Assembly (NCBI GenBank): GCA_030446685.1
Contig: JAUJMV010000034.1
Coordinates: 1-58,259 of the forward strand
Source: Thermomicrobiales bacterium
GTDB taxonomy: Bacteria > Chloroflexota > Chloroflexia > Thermomicrobiales > CADCWN01
Direction of reading: 5' to 3'
Length of the DNA stretch: 58,259 nucleotides
The notes under the pieces were generated by a model. The model was not told the DNA's origin. It was given only the letters and a program-made list of their open reading frames with translations, and did no database searches. Shown here piece by piece: positions 19,524 to 28,021 of this stretch. Positions within the stretch are counted from its first letter, which is position 1. Each line of letters starts with the position of its first letter. Position numbers and translations under genes: made by a program.

Positions 19524-20261
19524 TCAGCGATAAAACCAGGTGTAATAGAGCCGCTGCGTGGCGATGCTCACCCAGAAGAAGAGGTTCGTTAGGAACAGGA
19601 CCCCCATCGCAATCAGCACCAGGCCGCTGGCCCAATTCAGCAGGCGCCGGTGGCGGCGCGCCCACGCGAACGCGCCGGCCATTCGGCTGAAGCCGACGCC
19701 GGTCGCCACGAAGGGGACCGCCAGCCCCAGCGCGTAGAGCAGAAGCAGCCCGGCGCCCTGGACCGCCGTCCCGGTCGCCCCGGCGTAGAAGAGGATCGCC
19801 GCCAGGATCGGCCCGACGCAGGGCGTCCAGCCGACGGCGAAGGCCATCCCCAGCAGCATCGGACCCGCCGGCCCGAGCGACGCCCCCGACAGGCGCAGCT
19901 TCCGCTCGCGTGCGAGGAACGGGACGGGCAGGACCTCGAGCATCAGCAGCCCCATCGCGATCATCAGCAACCCGGCGACCTGGTTGACCAGCCGCCGGTT
20001 CGGCCCGATGAGGCCGCCTGCCAGCGACGCCAGGGTGCCCAGGAGGACGAAGACCACCACGAAGCCGAGCGCGAAGAGGAGCGACGCGCCCAGGGCCCGG
20101 AGGGTGTGCGCCCGCCCGCCCGCGGCGAGCTGATCGTAGGAGACGCCCGAGACCAGCGACAGGTAGCCGGGGACGAGCGGCGCCACGCACGGCGAGAAGA
20201 AGGAGGCGACGCCGGCGCCGAAGGCCAGCGCCCAGCCGATCGGCGGCACGAGGTCGTTCAC
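19524..20261 (-). CDS. ccdA: CcdA cytochrome c biogenesis thiol transporter
   Basis: 245 residues, intact, six helices. The two redox cysteines are in FFSPCVAPLVPGYLSLVSG and GWTPCVGPILAAIL. CcdA passes reductant from cytoplasmic thioredoxin across the membrane to extracytoplasmic ResA/CcmG-type proteins. It is followed upstream by two such partners in the same direction, with 16- and 13-base gaps, forming one operon. Confidence 0.92.
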   Translation of the reverse strand: MNDLVPPIGWALAFGAGVASFFSPCVAPLVPGYLSLVSGVSYDQLAAGGRAHTLRALGASLLFALGFVVVFVLLGTLASLAGGLIGPNRRLVNQVAGLLMIAMGLLMLEVLPVPFLARERKLRLSGASLGPAGPMLLGMAFAVGWTPCVGPILAAILFYAGATGTAVQGAGLLLLYALGLAVPFVATGVGFSRMAGAFAWARRHRRLLNWASGLVLIAMGVLFLTNLFFWVSIATQRLYYTWFYR

Positions 20262-20277
20262 AGTCGCGCCCCCGCCT

Positions 20278-20884
20278 TCACCGGAGGAGTTCCTCGATCG
20301 CGGCGGCCAACTGCCGCTCCGTGCGCTCGCCGAGCCAGCGCCGACGAAGCTGCCCGCAGCGGTCGATGAAGAACGTCGCCGGGATGCCGCTCACGCCGTA
20401 GGCCGCGGCGATCGCGCCGTCCCGGTCCGGGCCGTTGGGGTAGGCGAGCCCGAACTCGGCCAGGGACGCCCGCGCGTCGGTCTCGTTGTCCTGGATGTTC
20501 ACGCCGACGAAGACGACGCCGCGGTCTCGGTAGGCGGCGGCGGCGGCGAAGCGGGACGCCTCCCGTCGGCAGGGGACGCACCAGGAGGCCCAGAAGGTGA
20601 TGACGATGACCCGCCCATCCCCCTCGCGCAGAGGGAAGACACCGCCGTCGAAGCGCGGCAGGGTGAAGTCGGGCGCGGAGCCCAGGTCCGTCGCCATGCG
20701 GGTCTCCCGCGCGGGCAGGCCCAGGGCCGCGAGCCGCGCGCGCCGTCGCGAGGGCGGTCCCGGGTGGCCCGCCCACGACCAGGACGCCGACCAGCGCCAG
20801 CAGGAGCCCCCTGAGCGCCAGCCCGGCGCGCCAGGCGCCCGGCCTGATCCCCCCCCGACGGCGCGGGAGCCTGGGGACCCTCAC
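20278..20884 (-). CDS. TlpA/ResA-type membrane-anchored thioredoxin (one frameshift)
   Basis: GTG 20884 begins an anchor region (GLALRGLLLALVGVLVVGG). A frameshift in the C/G run near 20855 or downstream links it to the intact thioredoxin domain from MATDLGSAPDF at 20697. Active site FWASWCVPCRREA, cis-proline region GIPATFFID. An extra Cys lies in DRCGQ. Repaired length about 202 residues. It acts outside the membrane to reduce apocytochrome or metal-protein thiols, supplied by CcdA. Confidence 0.82.
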
Positions 20885-20897
20885 CGCGACCCCGCGT

Positions 20898-21545
20898 TCA
20901 CCGGAGCGCCTCCTCGATGAAGGCATTGATCTGCGCGTCGGTCAGCGGCCCGATCCAGTGGCGCGCGACGGTGCCGTCCGGGCGGATGAAGAACGTTTCC
21001 GGGAGGCCGGTCAGGCCATAATCGATCGCGGCCACGCCCTTGGCATCCGGGCCGTTGGGGTAGGTGATGCCGAACTGCCGGATAAAGGCGCGGCCATCCT
21101 TCTCGCTGTCCCAGAGGTCGAGGCCGACGAAGACGACCTGGCGGTCCCGATAGCGCCGCCAGGCGCGCTCCAAGACCGGCGCCTCCTCGCGGCACGGCGG
21201 GCACCACGACGCCCAGAAGTTCACCACCACCACCTTGCCCCGCTGCTCCGAGAGCCGGAAGGTCGGGCCATCGTAGAGCGGGATCGCAAAATCGGGGGCG
21301 GAGCCGGGCCGCACCCGCCCGATCTGCCCTGTCGCGTTGATCGCCAGGCCGCCGACACCCTGCTGGCGCGCCAGGCCGTACCCCAGCATGGCCAGCAGGC
21401 CGAGCAGGGCCACGGCCACGCCGCCGGCCAGCAGCCAGCGTGCGCGACCAGGGCGCGACGGGGGGGCGCCCGCACGGTCGGTGCGCCCCGTCGCGGCTCC
21501 GACCGCGGCGACGCCCCGTTGCTCGAGGTCCCCCCCGCCGCCCAC
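20898..21545 (-). CDS. ResA/TlpA-type thiol-disulfide oxidoreductase
   Basis: 215 residues, intact. One anchor helix ([23 protein letters not shown]), then a thioredoxin fold with [19 protein letters not shown] and [12 protein letters not shown]. The CPPC active site and central insert [13 protein letters not shown] are typical of ResA. Same operon as CcdA and the second thioredoxin. Confidence 0.9.
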   Translation of the reverse strand: MGGGGDLEQRGVAAVGAATGRTDRAGAPPSRPGRARWLLAGGVAVALLGLLAMLGYGLARQQGVGGLAINATGQIGRVRPGSAPDFAIPLYDGPTFRLSEQRGKVVVVNFWASWCPPCREEAPVLERAWRRYRDRQVVFVGLDLWDSEKDGRAFIRQFGITYPNGPDAKGVAAIDYGLTGLPETFFIRPDGTVARHWIGPLTDAQINAFIEEALR

Positions 21546-21548
21546 GCG

Positions 21549-21953
21549 CTACCTCCCCGCCCGCTCACCGGCCGCGCGGGCGACCGCCTCCGCCTCGCGC
21601 ACGGCGGGGGAATCCTCGGCCTCCAAGCGCGCGATCTCGCGCGCGATCGCCGCGTGCTGGGCCTGCAGTCCGGCCGCGCGCCCCTTCAATTCCGCCAGGG
21701 GCTCGTCACCCGTGAACCCGGCCCGCTCCCGGCCGCCGGCGGCGGCGAGTTGCTGCGCCGCCTGCGGTTGGTTGGCGCACTGCCCCCCGCCCATGCCGCG
21801 CATCATGAAGAACATCGAGAGCGGGCAGGCGGCCACCAGCAGCAGCGGCAGGGCGGCGACCAGCAGACTCGGAGCGACGACCCAGATACCGACGCCCACC
21901 GCTGCCAATCCCGCGACGACTTTCCAGTTGAAACACATGCCACCCATCTTCAT
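21549..21953 (-). CDS. DUF2933-type small membrane protein with coiled-coil tail
   Basis: 134 residues. ATG 21953 (MKMGGMCFNWKVV) follows GAGGAGGGCC closely. Two helices with LLLVAACPLSMFFMMRGMGGGQC match the DUF2933 pattern (conserved ACPL). The last 60 residues form a charged helix (LAELKGRAAGLQAQHAAIAREIARLE). DUF2933 proteins commonly accompany copper efflux and CcdA-type genes; biochemical role unknown. It lies 4 bases upstream of the ResA-like start. Confidence 0.75.
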   Translation of the reverse strand: MKMGGMCFNWKVVAGLAAVGVGIWVVAPSLLVAALPLLLVAACPLSMFFMMRGMGGGQCANQPQAAQQLAAAGGRERAGFTGDEPLAELKGRAAGLQAQHAAIAREIARLEAEDSPAVREAEAVARAAGERAGR

Positions 21954-22075
21954 GGGGAGGCCCTCCTCTTGTTGTACACAAGGTGCGCCCGACGCGGCCC
22001 CCGAACAGATGGACACAGCCCATCACCCAGGGGATCCAGCCCCACCCCCACGGGGGCGGCCACGCCAGCGCCCGC

Positions 22076-22390
22076 TCACGCGGATCGCGTCGCCGCGGAC
22101 GCCGGCTCGTGCGCCCCGAACGGCTCCGCCGGCCGGTCCCCGGCGCCGAGCTGGCCGAGCCGCGCGGCGAGCGCCACTTGCTGCGCCTCAACCGCGCCCA
22201 GCTGCGCCCGCAGCGCGGCCAGCCGCGTGCCGGGGTTCGCGTCGGCGACCGGCGCGGGCGCCTCCTGGCGCATCGGGGGTGGGGCTGGATCCTGGTCCTT
22301 GTTCATGCGCATCATCGCCCACATCATCCCCCCCATGAGCAGCGGGCAGGCCAGGAGGGGCAGCAGCGAGAGCAGATACGTCGTGTTCAT
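22076..22390 (-). CDS. Small Met-rich membrane protein, DUF2933-like
   Basis: 104 residues, ATG 22390 after GGAG. One helix, LLSLLPLLACPLLMGGMMWAMMRM, with the ACPL motif shared with the neighbouring gene and six Met. A Pro-rich linker and a short helix (LAALRAQLGAVEAQQVALAARLGQL) follow. It looks like a shorter relative of the gene at 21549, probably from duplication. Copper handling is suggested only by context and methionines. Confidence 0.65.
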   Translation of the reverse strand: MNTTYLLSLLPLLACPLLMGGMMWAMMRMNKDQDPAPPPMRQEAPAPVADANPGTRLAALRAQLGAVEAQQVALAARLGQLGAGDRPAEPFGAHEPASAATRSA

Positions 22391-22488
22391 CGGGCACTCC
22401 TACGATTCGCAATGACGGCGTCTCGGTGTCGGCGTTCAGGCCGGCGGGTTACGGCATCGCGCCCCTCCCTTCTCTACCACCCCGGCCC

Positions 22489-23250
22489 TTAGAGGAACCA
22501 GTACACGACGGTGTCATGCAGCCCGGCCAGGATGAGGACGACCGCGGCGACCGGGCGGAGCCACGCATCGACCCGCCGCGCGCCGTCCAGGTAGCCGCGC
22601 ATCGCGCCGACGCCCGCGATCAGCAACCCGACAAGTCCCAGGAGGGGCAGCGTCGTGCCGAGGGCGAAGACCCCCGGGTAGACGATCCCGGCCGACGACC
22701 GGAGCGCCAGCGGGATGGTCAGCCCGAAGAAGAGGAGGAAATGGGTCGGACAGAAGCAGAAGGCGAGCGCCCCGCCGAGCAGGAAGCTCCCCCCGGCGCC
22801 CGTGCCCGCCCGCGCCTGCAGGCGGCGGGCCATCCCGCGCCCGAGCGCGAAGCGCAGGGGCACCAGCCCGAGCAAGTACAGGCCCAGCAGGAGCATCAGC
22901 GGTCCGAACGCCTTGCGCGCCACGACGACGAGCGGGATCAGGCGGGTCGAGAGTTCGCGCCCGGCCAGGATCACGGCGCCCCCGAGCGCGGTGTAGACGA
23001 GGGCCTTCCCGAGCAAATAGGCGAGCGCCCGCCCGGCCACCGCCCGGCGATCCTCGGCCCCGCGGGCGACGTAGGCCAGCGCCCCGGCGTTGGTCGTGAG
23101 CTGGCAGGGGGCCGCCGCCCCGATCACCCCGAAGAGGAGCGCGCTGAGGAGCGGCACCCCGAGGCCATCCCCGAGGGCGCGCAGCGGCACCGCCACCGCG
23201 GCGTAAAACTGGCTGAGCATCGTATACCACGCGACAACGCTCTCGCGCAT
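22489..23250 (-). CDS. DsbD/CcdA-like membrane thiol transporter
   Basis: 253 residues, intact, seven or so helices. Two cysteine motifs lie in membrane helices: GAAAPCQLTTNAGALAYVA and FCFCPTHFLLFFG. This follows the DsbD/CcdA layout (cysteine next to a helix-breaking proline in each half), but motifs differ from the true CcdA at 19524. It may shuttle electrons or act as a metal/sulfur-related transporter. No partner overlaps it. Confidence 0.7.
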   Translation of the reverse strand: MRESVVAWYTMLSQFYAAVAVPLRALGDGLGVPLLSALLFGVIGAAAPCQLTTNAGALAYVARGAEDRRAVAGRALAYLLGKALVYTALGGAVILAGRELSTRLIPLVVVARKAFGPLMLLLGLYLLGLVPLRFALGRGMARRLQARAGTGAGGSFLLGGALAFCFCPTHFLLFFGLTIPLALRSSAGIVYPGVFALGTTLPLLGLVGLLIAGVGAMRGYLDGARRVDAWLRPVAAVVLILAGLHDTVVYWFL

Positions 23251-23329
23251 CCCGCCCCTCGCGATCCACAGGCGCTACAGCCACAGAGGGTACGACGGAC
23301 ACTCGTAGGATGGGCAAAAATTAGCGCGG

Positions 23330-23569
23330 TCATCCCCCGGCCCCCAGCTGCCGGTACAGCCGCCAGGCACCCAGGAGCCCTGCGTCCCACGACCGGGAAG
23401 GAACCGCCGGTGCCCACCGCGCGAGCGCGGGCGTGAGCCACGGGCGCAGCGGCCCGAAGCCGAGCGCGATCAGGGCGAGCAGGAGCGTCAGCAGGACGAG
23501 GCAGATGGCGCCGACTACGGCGCCGTACCCCGACGCCAGCCCGTCGCAAAGCGACATTACGGCGCCCAT
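23330..23569 (-). CDS. Small membrane protein of the BlaI/M56 operon
   Basis: 79 residues. Its ATG at 23569 overlaps the stop of the M56 peptidase gene. One long hydrophobic segment (AVVGAICLVLLTLLLALIALGFGPL), then a basic tail. No family recognised. The tight coupling suggests it acts with the sensor protease. Confidence 0.6.
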   Translation of the reverse strand: MGAVMSLCDGLASGYGAVVGAICLVLLTLLLALIALGFGPLRPWLTPALARWAPAVPSRSWDAGLLGAWRLYRQLGAGG

Positions 23570-24552
23570 CAGAACAGCCTCCCCAGCGCCGTCGCGGGGC
23601 CACAGCCCATCGGCGCGAGCGCGACGACGAGGTTCACCGCCTGGAAGAACAGGAGGCCGGTCACGACGACCGCGGCGCCCCCGAAGCGGCCCGCCGGCGA
23701 GGGCCATCGCGCGGCGCGCAACGGCGGCGCCGGCGGGGCCAGCAGCCGCTCGATCCGGCCTTCCAAAGACTCCCCGGCGCCCACCAGCGACTGGGCGCCC
23801 GCGAAGGCCGGTCCGCCACCGCTCGCCTCCTGCCAGACCTTCGCCAGCGCGCTGGCGAGCGCCAGCGGTCGCGCCGTCGTCCGGGCGGCGAGGTCGTCGC
23901 AGGCCAGCTCCTTCTCTGCCTGCAGCAGGCGGTGGGCGGCCCAGCCCGTCGGCAGGTACCAGAAGGCATCGCGGAGGGTCGTCGCCAGCCAGACGACGGG
24001 GTAGTCGCGGCGGGCGACGTGCGCCAGCTCGTGCGCCAGCACCGCCTCCAGCTCGCGCCGGTCGAGCCGCTCGAGCATCCAGGTCGACACCAGGACCGTC
24101 GGCCGCCGCAGCCCGCAGACGAGCGCCAGCGGGCGGTCGTAGAGGCAGAGCAGCGCCCGCGGCCGCGGCGCCCCGAGGTCGGCGGCGAGGCGCGCCAGGA
24201 GCGCCTCCACCTCCGGTGGCGCCGGGAGGCCGCGCCGCGCCACAATGCGGCGCAGCAGGACGCCCCGGGCCAGCCCCAGGGTTAATGCGCCGAGCGCCGT
24301 CAGCCCCATCGCGAGCGGCAGCGCGACGGCCAGCAGCGAGTCCCAGCGCGGCGCCCCGAGGAAACAGGCGCGACCAGTGAAGTGGTACAGCCCCCCGGCC
24401 CCCAGGGCGAGGCTCACGAGCGGCGCCGCCAGGACCGCCAGTTGCAGCCTCCGGCGCCGTCGCCAGCCGGCGAGGCGCCGGAGGAGGCCGAGCACCAGGA
24501 AGCCGCCGAGGACAACCAGCAGCACGCTGGACAGGAGCAGGACGGTATGCAC
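23569..24552 (-). CDS. M56 (BlaR1/MecR1-like) membrane zinc protease
   Basis: 327 residues, GTG 24552 overlapping the end of the BlaI-type gene. Four or so helices and the zinc protease motif VLAHELAHVARRDYP (HExxH) with the downstream ELACDDLAA. In the Bla/Mec systems this protease senses a signal and leads to cleavage of the BlaI repressor. Here there is no C-terminal penicillin-binding sensor domain; the protein ends soon after a last helix (FFQAVNLVVAL), so the signal is not expected to be a beta-lactam. The neighbourhood suggests copper or redox state. Confidence 0.85.
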   Translation of the reverse strand: MHTVLLLSSVLLVVLGGFLVLGLLRRLAGWRRRRRLQLAVLAAPLVSLALGAGGLYHFTGRACFLGAPRWDSLLAVALPLAMGLTALGALTLGLARGVLLRRIVARRGLPAPPEVEALLARLAADLGAPRPRALLCLYDRPLALVCGLRRPTVLVSTWMLERLDRRELEAVLAHELAHVARRDYPVVWLATTLRDAFWYLPTGWAAHRLLQAEKELACDDLAARTTARPLALASALAKVWQEASGGGPAFAGAQSLVGAGESLEGRIERLLAPPAPPLRAARWPSPAGRFGGAAVVVTGLLFFQAVNLVVALAPMGCGPATALGRLF

Positions 24553-24997
24553 TACGCACCCTCTTCCGCCGCGCGGCGGCGCGCAATGTCCTCCACCAAC
24601 GCGCGCGCGCGCGCGCGGCGGCGTCGGGATCCGGCAGCGCCTCGATGCCCTGATGCGTCGCGCCGGCGAAGCCGACCAGCAGGTTCTCGAGGATCCGCCC
24701 GACGAAGCGCGTCACGAACTCATCCTGCGTCAACGTCGGGTAGTAGACGTAGGCCATGTCCTGCTTCTCGGCGCGCAGCAGGCGCTTCTTCGCCAGCCGC
24801 GTCATCGTGTTCATGACGGTGGTGTAGGCGCTGTGCCGGCGCTCATAGAGGATTTCGAAGACGTCGCGGACGGTCGTGCCCTCACCGACCGGCCGCGCCC
24901 AGACGATCTCCATGATGTCGGCTTCGAGGTCGCCGAGAACCTTGCGGATGCCCGGGCGATCGGGTCGAAAGACGCTAATCTCCGGCTCGGCGGTCAT
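24552..24997 (-). CDS. BlaI/MecI/CopY-family repressor (frameshift in a CG repeat)
   Basis: ATG 24997 after GGAG. Winged-helix domain: LGDLEADIMEIVWARP, TVRDVFEIL, RRHSAYTTVMNTMTRLAKKRLL, then YVYYPTLTQDEFVTRFVGRILENLLVGFAGA. The A-Y-T-T-V-x-T-x-x-x-R-L pattern is the hallmark of this family. The frame shifts in the alternating CG tract at 24601-24617. Removing one CG unit (or adding one base) restores the normal C-terminus ALVEDIARRRAAEEGA and a stop overlapping the M56 start. About 148 residues. The CopY-specific CxC zinc motif is absent, so it is closer to BlaI. It is the obvious candidate to bind the 17-bp palindromes listed here, including the one at its own promoter. Confidence 0.85.
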
Positions 24998-25042
24998 GGG
25001 GAACTCCTTCGTCTAGCCCGGATCATTCCGTCGACGCGCCCA

Positions 25043-25076
25043 AGTGTACGCGCCTTTGCTACCACTGTCAATGGTA
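25043..25076 (-). promoter_or_regulatory. blaI-type gene promoter with embedded operator, copy 4
   Basis: On the minus strand TACCATTGACAGTGGTA (25060-25076) contains a consensus -35 TTGACA (25066-25071). A 17-bp spacer is followed by -10 TACACT (25043-25048). It directs the repressor-M56 operon, so autoregulation is expected. Confidence 0.82.
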
Positions 25077-25234
25077 CTACGGCTAGGTTCTGCCAAAAAC
25101 AGGGGGCCGTTCCGGCGTCACGACCGCTTCGGGCTGCGGTGAGCGGCAGGCGACCCGCCGGTGGCGCCGGTGGTCGCCGCCGACGACCACCGCATCGCCC
25201 CGCTATCGGGTTGAGCCCCGTGGCCACCACCCGC

Positions 25235-25293
25235 TTGTCAAGCATACCCGCAGCATGCTACTATCATCAGTAGTGGTAGCATCGCTGGTAGTA
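25235..25293 (+). promoter_or_regulatory. copA promoter with two tandem operators, copies 5 and 6
   Basis: -35 TTGTCA (25235-25240), 18 bp, -10 TACTAT (25259-25264). The -10 box is the first half of the operator TACTATCATCAGTAGTG (25259-25275). A second, weaker copy TAGCATCGCTGGTAGTA (25277-25293) follows with centres 18 bp apart. It drives copA, whose ATG is at 25412. Here the repressor would cover the -10 box, not the -35 box. Confidence 0.8.
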
Positions 25294-25411
25294 GCACGCT
25301 GCGGGGCGCTCGGGGGCGCGGCTGGGGCGCGTCCACGTGCCACCGCGGCGTGCCCGCCGGAGATCCGTCGCGATGAACCCGCCGGAAGTAGCGCCCTACG
25401 GAGGACATGGC

Positions 25412-27941
25412 ATGGCTGTTGACACCCGACACGGCGGTTCGCTCGAGCAGGCGCAGGAGAGCTTCCCGATCGCCGGGATGACCTGCGCCTCCTGCGTGAG
25501 CCGCATCGAGCGGAACCTGAAGAAGCTGGACGGGGTGACCGACGCCAGCGTCAACCTCACGACCGAGAAGGCGACGGTCCGGTATGCCCCCAGCGCGGTC
25601 GACCTGGAGGACTTTCGGCGGGCGGTGGAGTCCGCCGGCTACCGGATCGCCGCGGAACGCCCGGCGACGCAGCGGGTCGCCTTCGGCATCACCGGCATGA
25701 CCTGCGCCTCCTGCGCCAATCGGATCGGCCGGGCGCTGCGGGCGCTGCCGGGCGTCGCCTCCGCCGAGGTCAACCCGGCGACCGAGAAGGCGACCGTCGA
25801 GTACGACCCCGCCAGGGTGGGCCTGCCGGACTTCCGCCGGGCGGTCGAGGGCGCCGGCTACGGCCTCACCGAGGCCGAGGTGCAGGCGGAGGGCACGACC
25901 GGGCCGATGGACATGGGCATCGCCGGCCGCCGCGAGCTCGCCACGCTGCGGGCCAAGACGATCTTCGCCCTCGCCGCCGGCGCCCTGATCCTGCTGGGCA
26001 GCCTGCCGATGTGGAGCGGCTTCCCCTGCGGGGCTGGTTCGCCTGGGTGCCCGGCTGGCTCCAGAACCCCTACCTGCTCTGGGCGCTCGCGACGCCGGTC
26101 CAGTTCTGGGCCGGCTGGCAGTTCTACCGGGGCGCCTGGGCCGCGGCGAAGCACCGCACAACCAACATGAACACGCTGATCGCGGTCGGCACGACCGCCG
26201 CCTGGGCTTCAGCGTCGGCACGATCCTCTTCCCGGACTTCTTCCGCGCCGCCGGCCAGGCCGAGCACTACTTCGACACCGCGGCGATCATCATCGGCCTG
26301 ATCCTGCTCGGCCGCTACTTCGAGGCGCGCGCCAAGGGCCAGACCTCGGAGGCGATCAAGAAGCTGCTCGGCCTCCAGGCGCGGACGGCCCGGGTGGTGC
26401 GCGACGGGCAAGAGGTCGACATCCCGGTCGAGCGGGTCGAAGTCGGCGACGTCGTGGTGGTGCGGCCCGGCGAGAAGGTGCCGGTCGACGGCGTCGTCCT
26501 CGCCGGCCGCTCGGCGGTCGACCAGGCGATGCTGACCGGGGAGAGCATCCCGGTCGAGAAGGGACCGGGCGACGAGGTCATCGGCGCGACGATCAACAAG
26601 GTCGGCGCCTTCCGCTTCCGCGCGACGAAGGTCGGCCGGGACACCGCGCTGGCGCAGATCGTCCGGCTGGTCGAGGAGGCCCAGGGGTCCAAAGCCCCGA
26701 TCCAGCGCCTGGCCGACGTGGTGACCGGCCGCTTCGTGCCGGCGGTGATCGGCCTCGCCGCCCTGACCTTCCTGGTCTGGATGGTGGCCGGCCCCGAACC
26801 GCGGCTCAACCACGCGCTGCTCAACTTCGTGGCGGTGCTGATCATCGCCTGCCCCTGCGCGCTCGGCCTGGCGACGCCGACGGCGATCATGGTCGGCACC
26901 GGCAAGGGCGCCGAGAACGGCGTCCTCTTCCGCAGCGCCGAGGCGCTCGAGACGCTGCACAAGGTGCGGGCGATCGTCCTCGACAAGACCGGCACCCTCA
27001 CCGCTGGCAAGCCGGTCGTCACCGATATCGTCGCCGCCGATGGCCTCGACGGGCCGGACCTGCTGCGGCTGGCGGCGGCGGCGGAGCGCGGCTCCGAGCA
27101 CCCGCTGGGCGAGGCGCTCGTCGAGCGGGCGAAGGAGCTGCGGCTGGACCTCGCCGACGCGCGCGACTTCGCGGCGATCCCCGGACGCGGCATCGAGGCG
27201 CGCGTCGGGGGCACGGCGGTGTTGCTCGGCAACCGCCAGCTGCTCGCGGAGCGCGCGGTGCCGCTGGACGGCCTGGAGGAGCGCGCGGCCGCGCTGGGGG
27301 CCGCCGGGAAGACGCCGATGTACCTGGCGGCCGACGGCCGGGCCGCGGGGCTGATCGGCGTGGCCGACACGCTCAAGCCCAACTCCAAGGACGCCGTGGC
27401 GGCGCTCCGGCGGCTCGGGCTGGAGGTCTACCTGCTCACCGGCGACAACGCGCGCACCGCGCGGGCCGTGGCCGCCGAGGTCGGCATCGACGAGGCGCAT
27501 GTGCTGGCCGATGTCCTGCCGGAGCAGAAGGCCGACCAGGTGAAGGCGCTGCAGGCGCGCGGGCTGCGGGTGGCGATGGTCGGCGACGGGATCAACGACG
27601 CGCCGGCGCTGGCGCAGGCCGACGTCGGGCTGGCGATCGGCACCGGCACCGACGTGGCGATGGAGGCCGCGGACGTGACGCTGATCTCCGGCGACCTGGC
27701 CAAGATCCCAACCGCGATCGCGCTCTCCAAGGCGACGATGCGCAACATCAAGCAGAATCTCTTCTGGGCCTACGCCTACAACGTGGTCCTGATCCCGGTG
27801 GCGATGGGCGCGCTCTACCCCTTCACCGGCCTCTTCCTCAACCCGGTGCTGGCCGGCGCGGCGATGGCGACCAGCTCGGTCACGGTGGTCGCGAACGCCC
27901 TGCGGCTGCGCCGCTTCCGGGCGCGCGGGCTGGCGGGGTGA
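25412..27941 (+). CDS. copA: Cu(I)-exporting P1B ATPase (two frameshifts)
   Basis: ATG 25412 after GGAGG (the open frame begins earlier, at 25337). Two HMA domains with [10 protein letters not shown] and [10 protein letters not shown], the GMTCxxC form of copper ATPases. Membrane motif [13 protein letters not shown] (CPC), [32 protein letters not shown], and the last helices with [18 protein letters not shown] (N, Y) and [15 protein letters not shown] (M, S), all diagnostic of Cu(I) export. Slips near 26030 and 26205 break the frame inside the first helices; the repaired protein has about 843 residues. It is divergent from the repressor operon and carries its own two operators. Confidence 0.93.
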
Positions 27942-28021
27942 GCCGGGCGAGGCGGGGGTGCGCCGTCCCGTCGCGGCGATGTTCGTCCCCGGCGCCGGCC
28001 CGGGGATACCGAGACAGCGAG

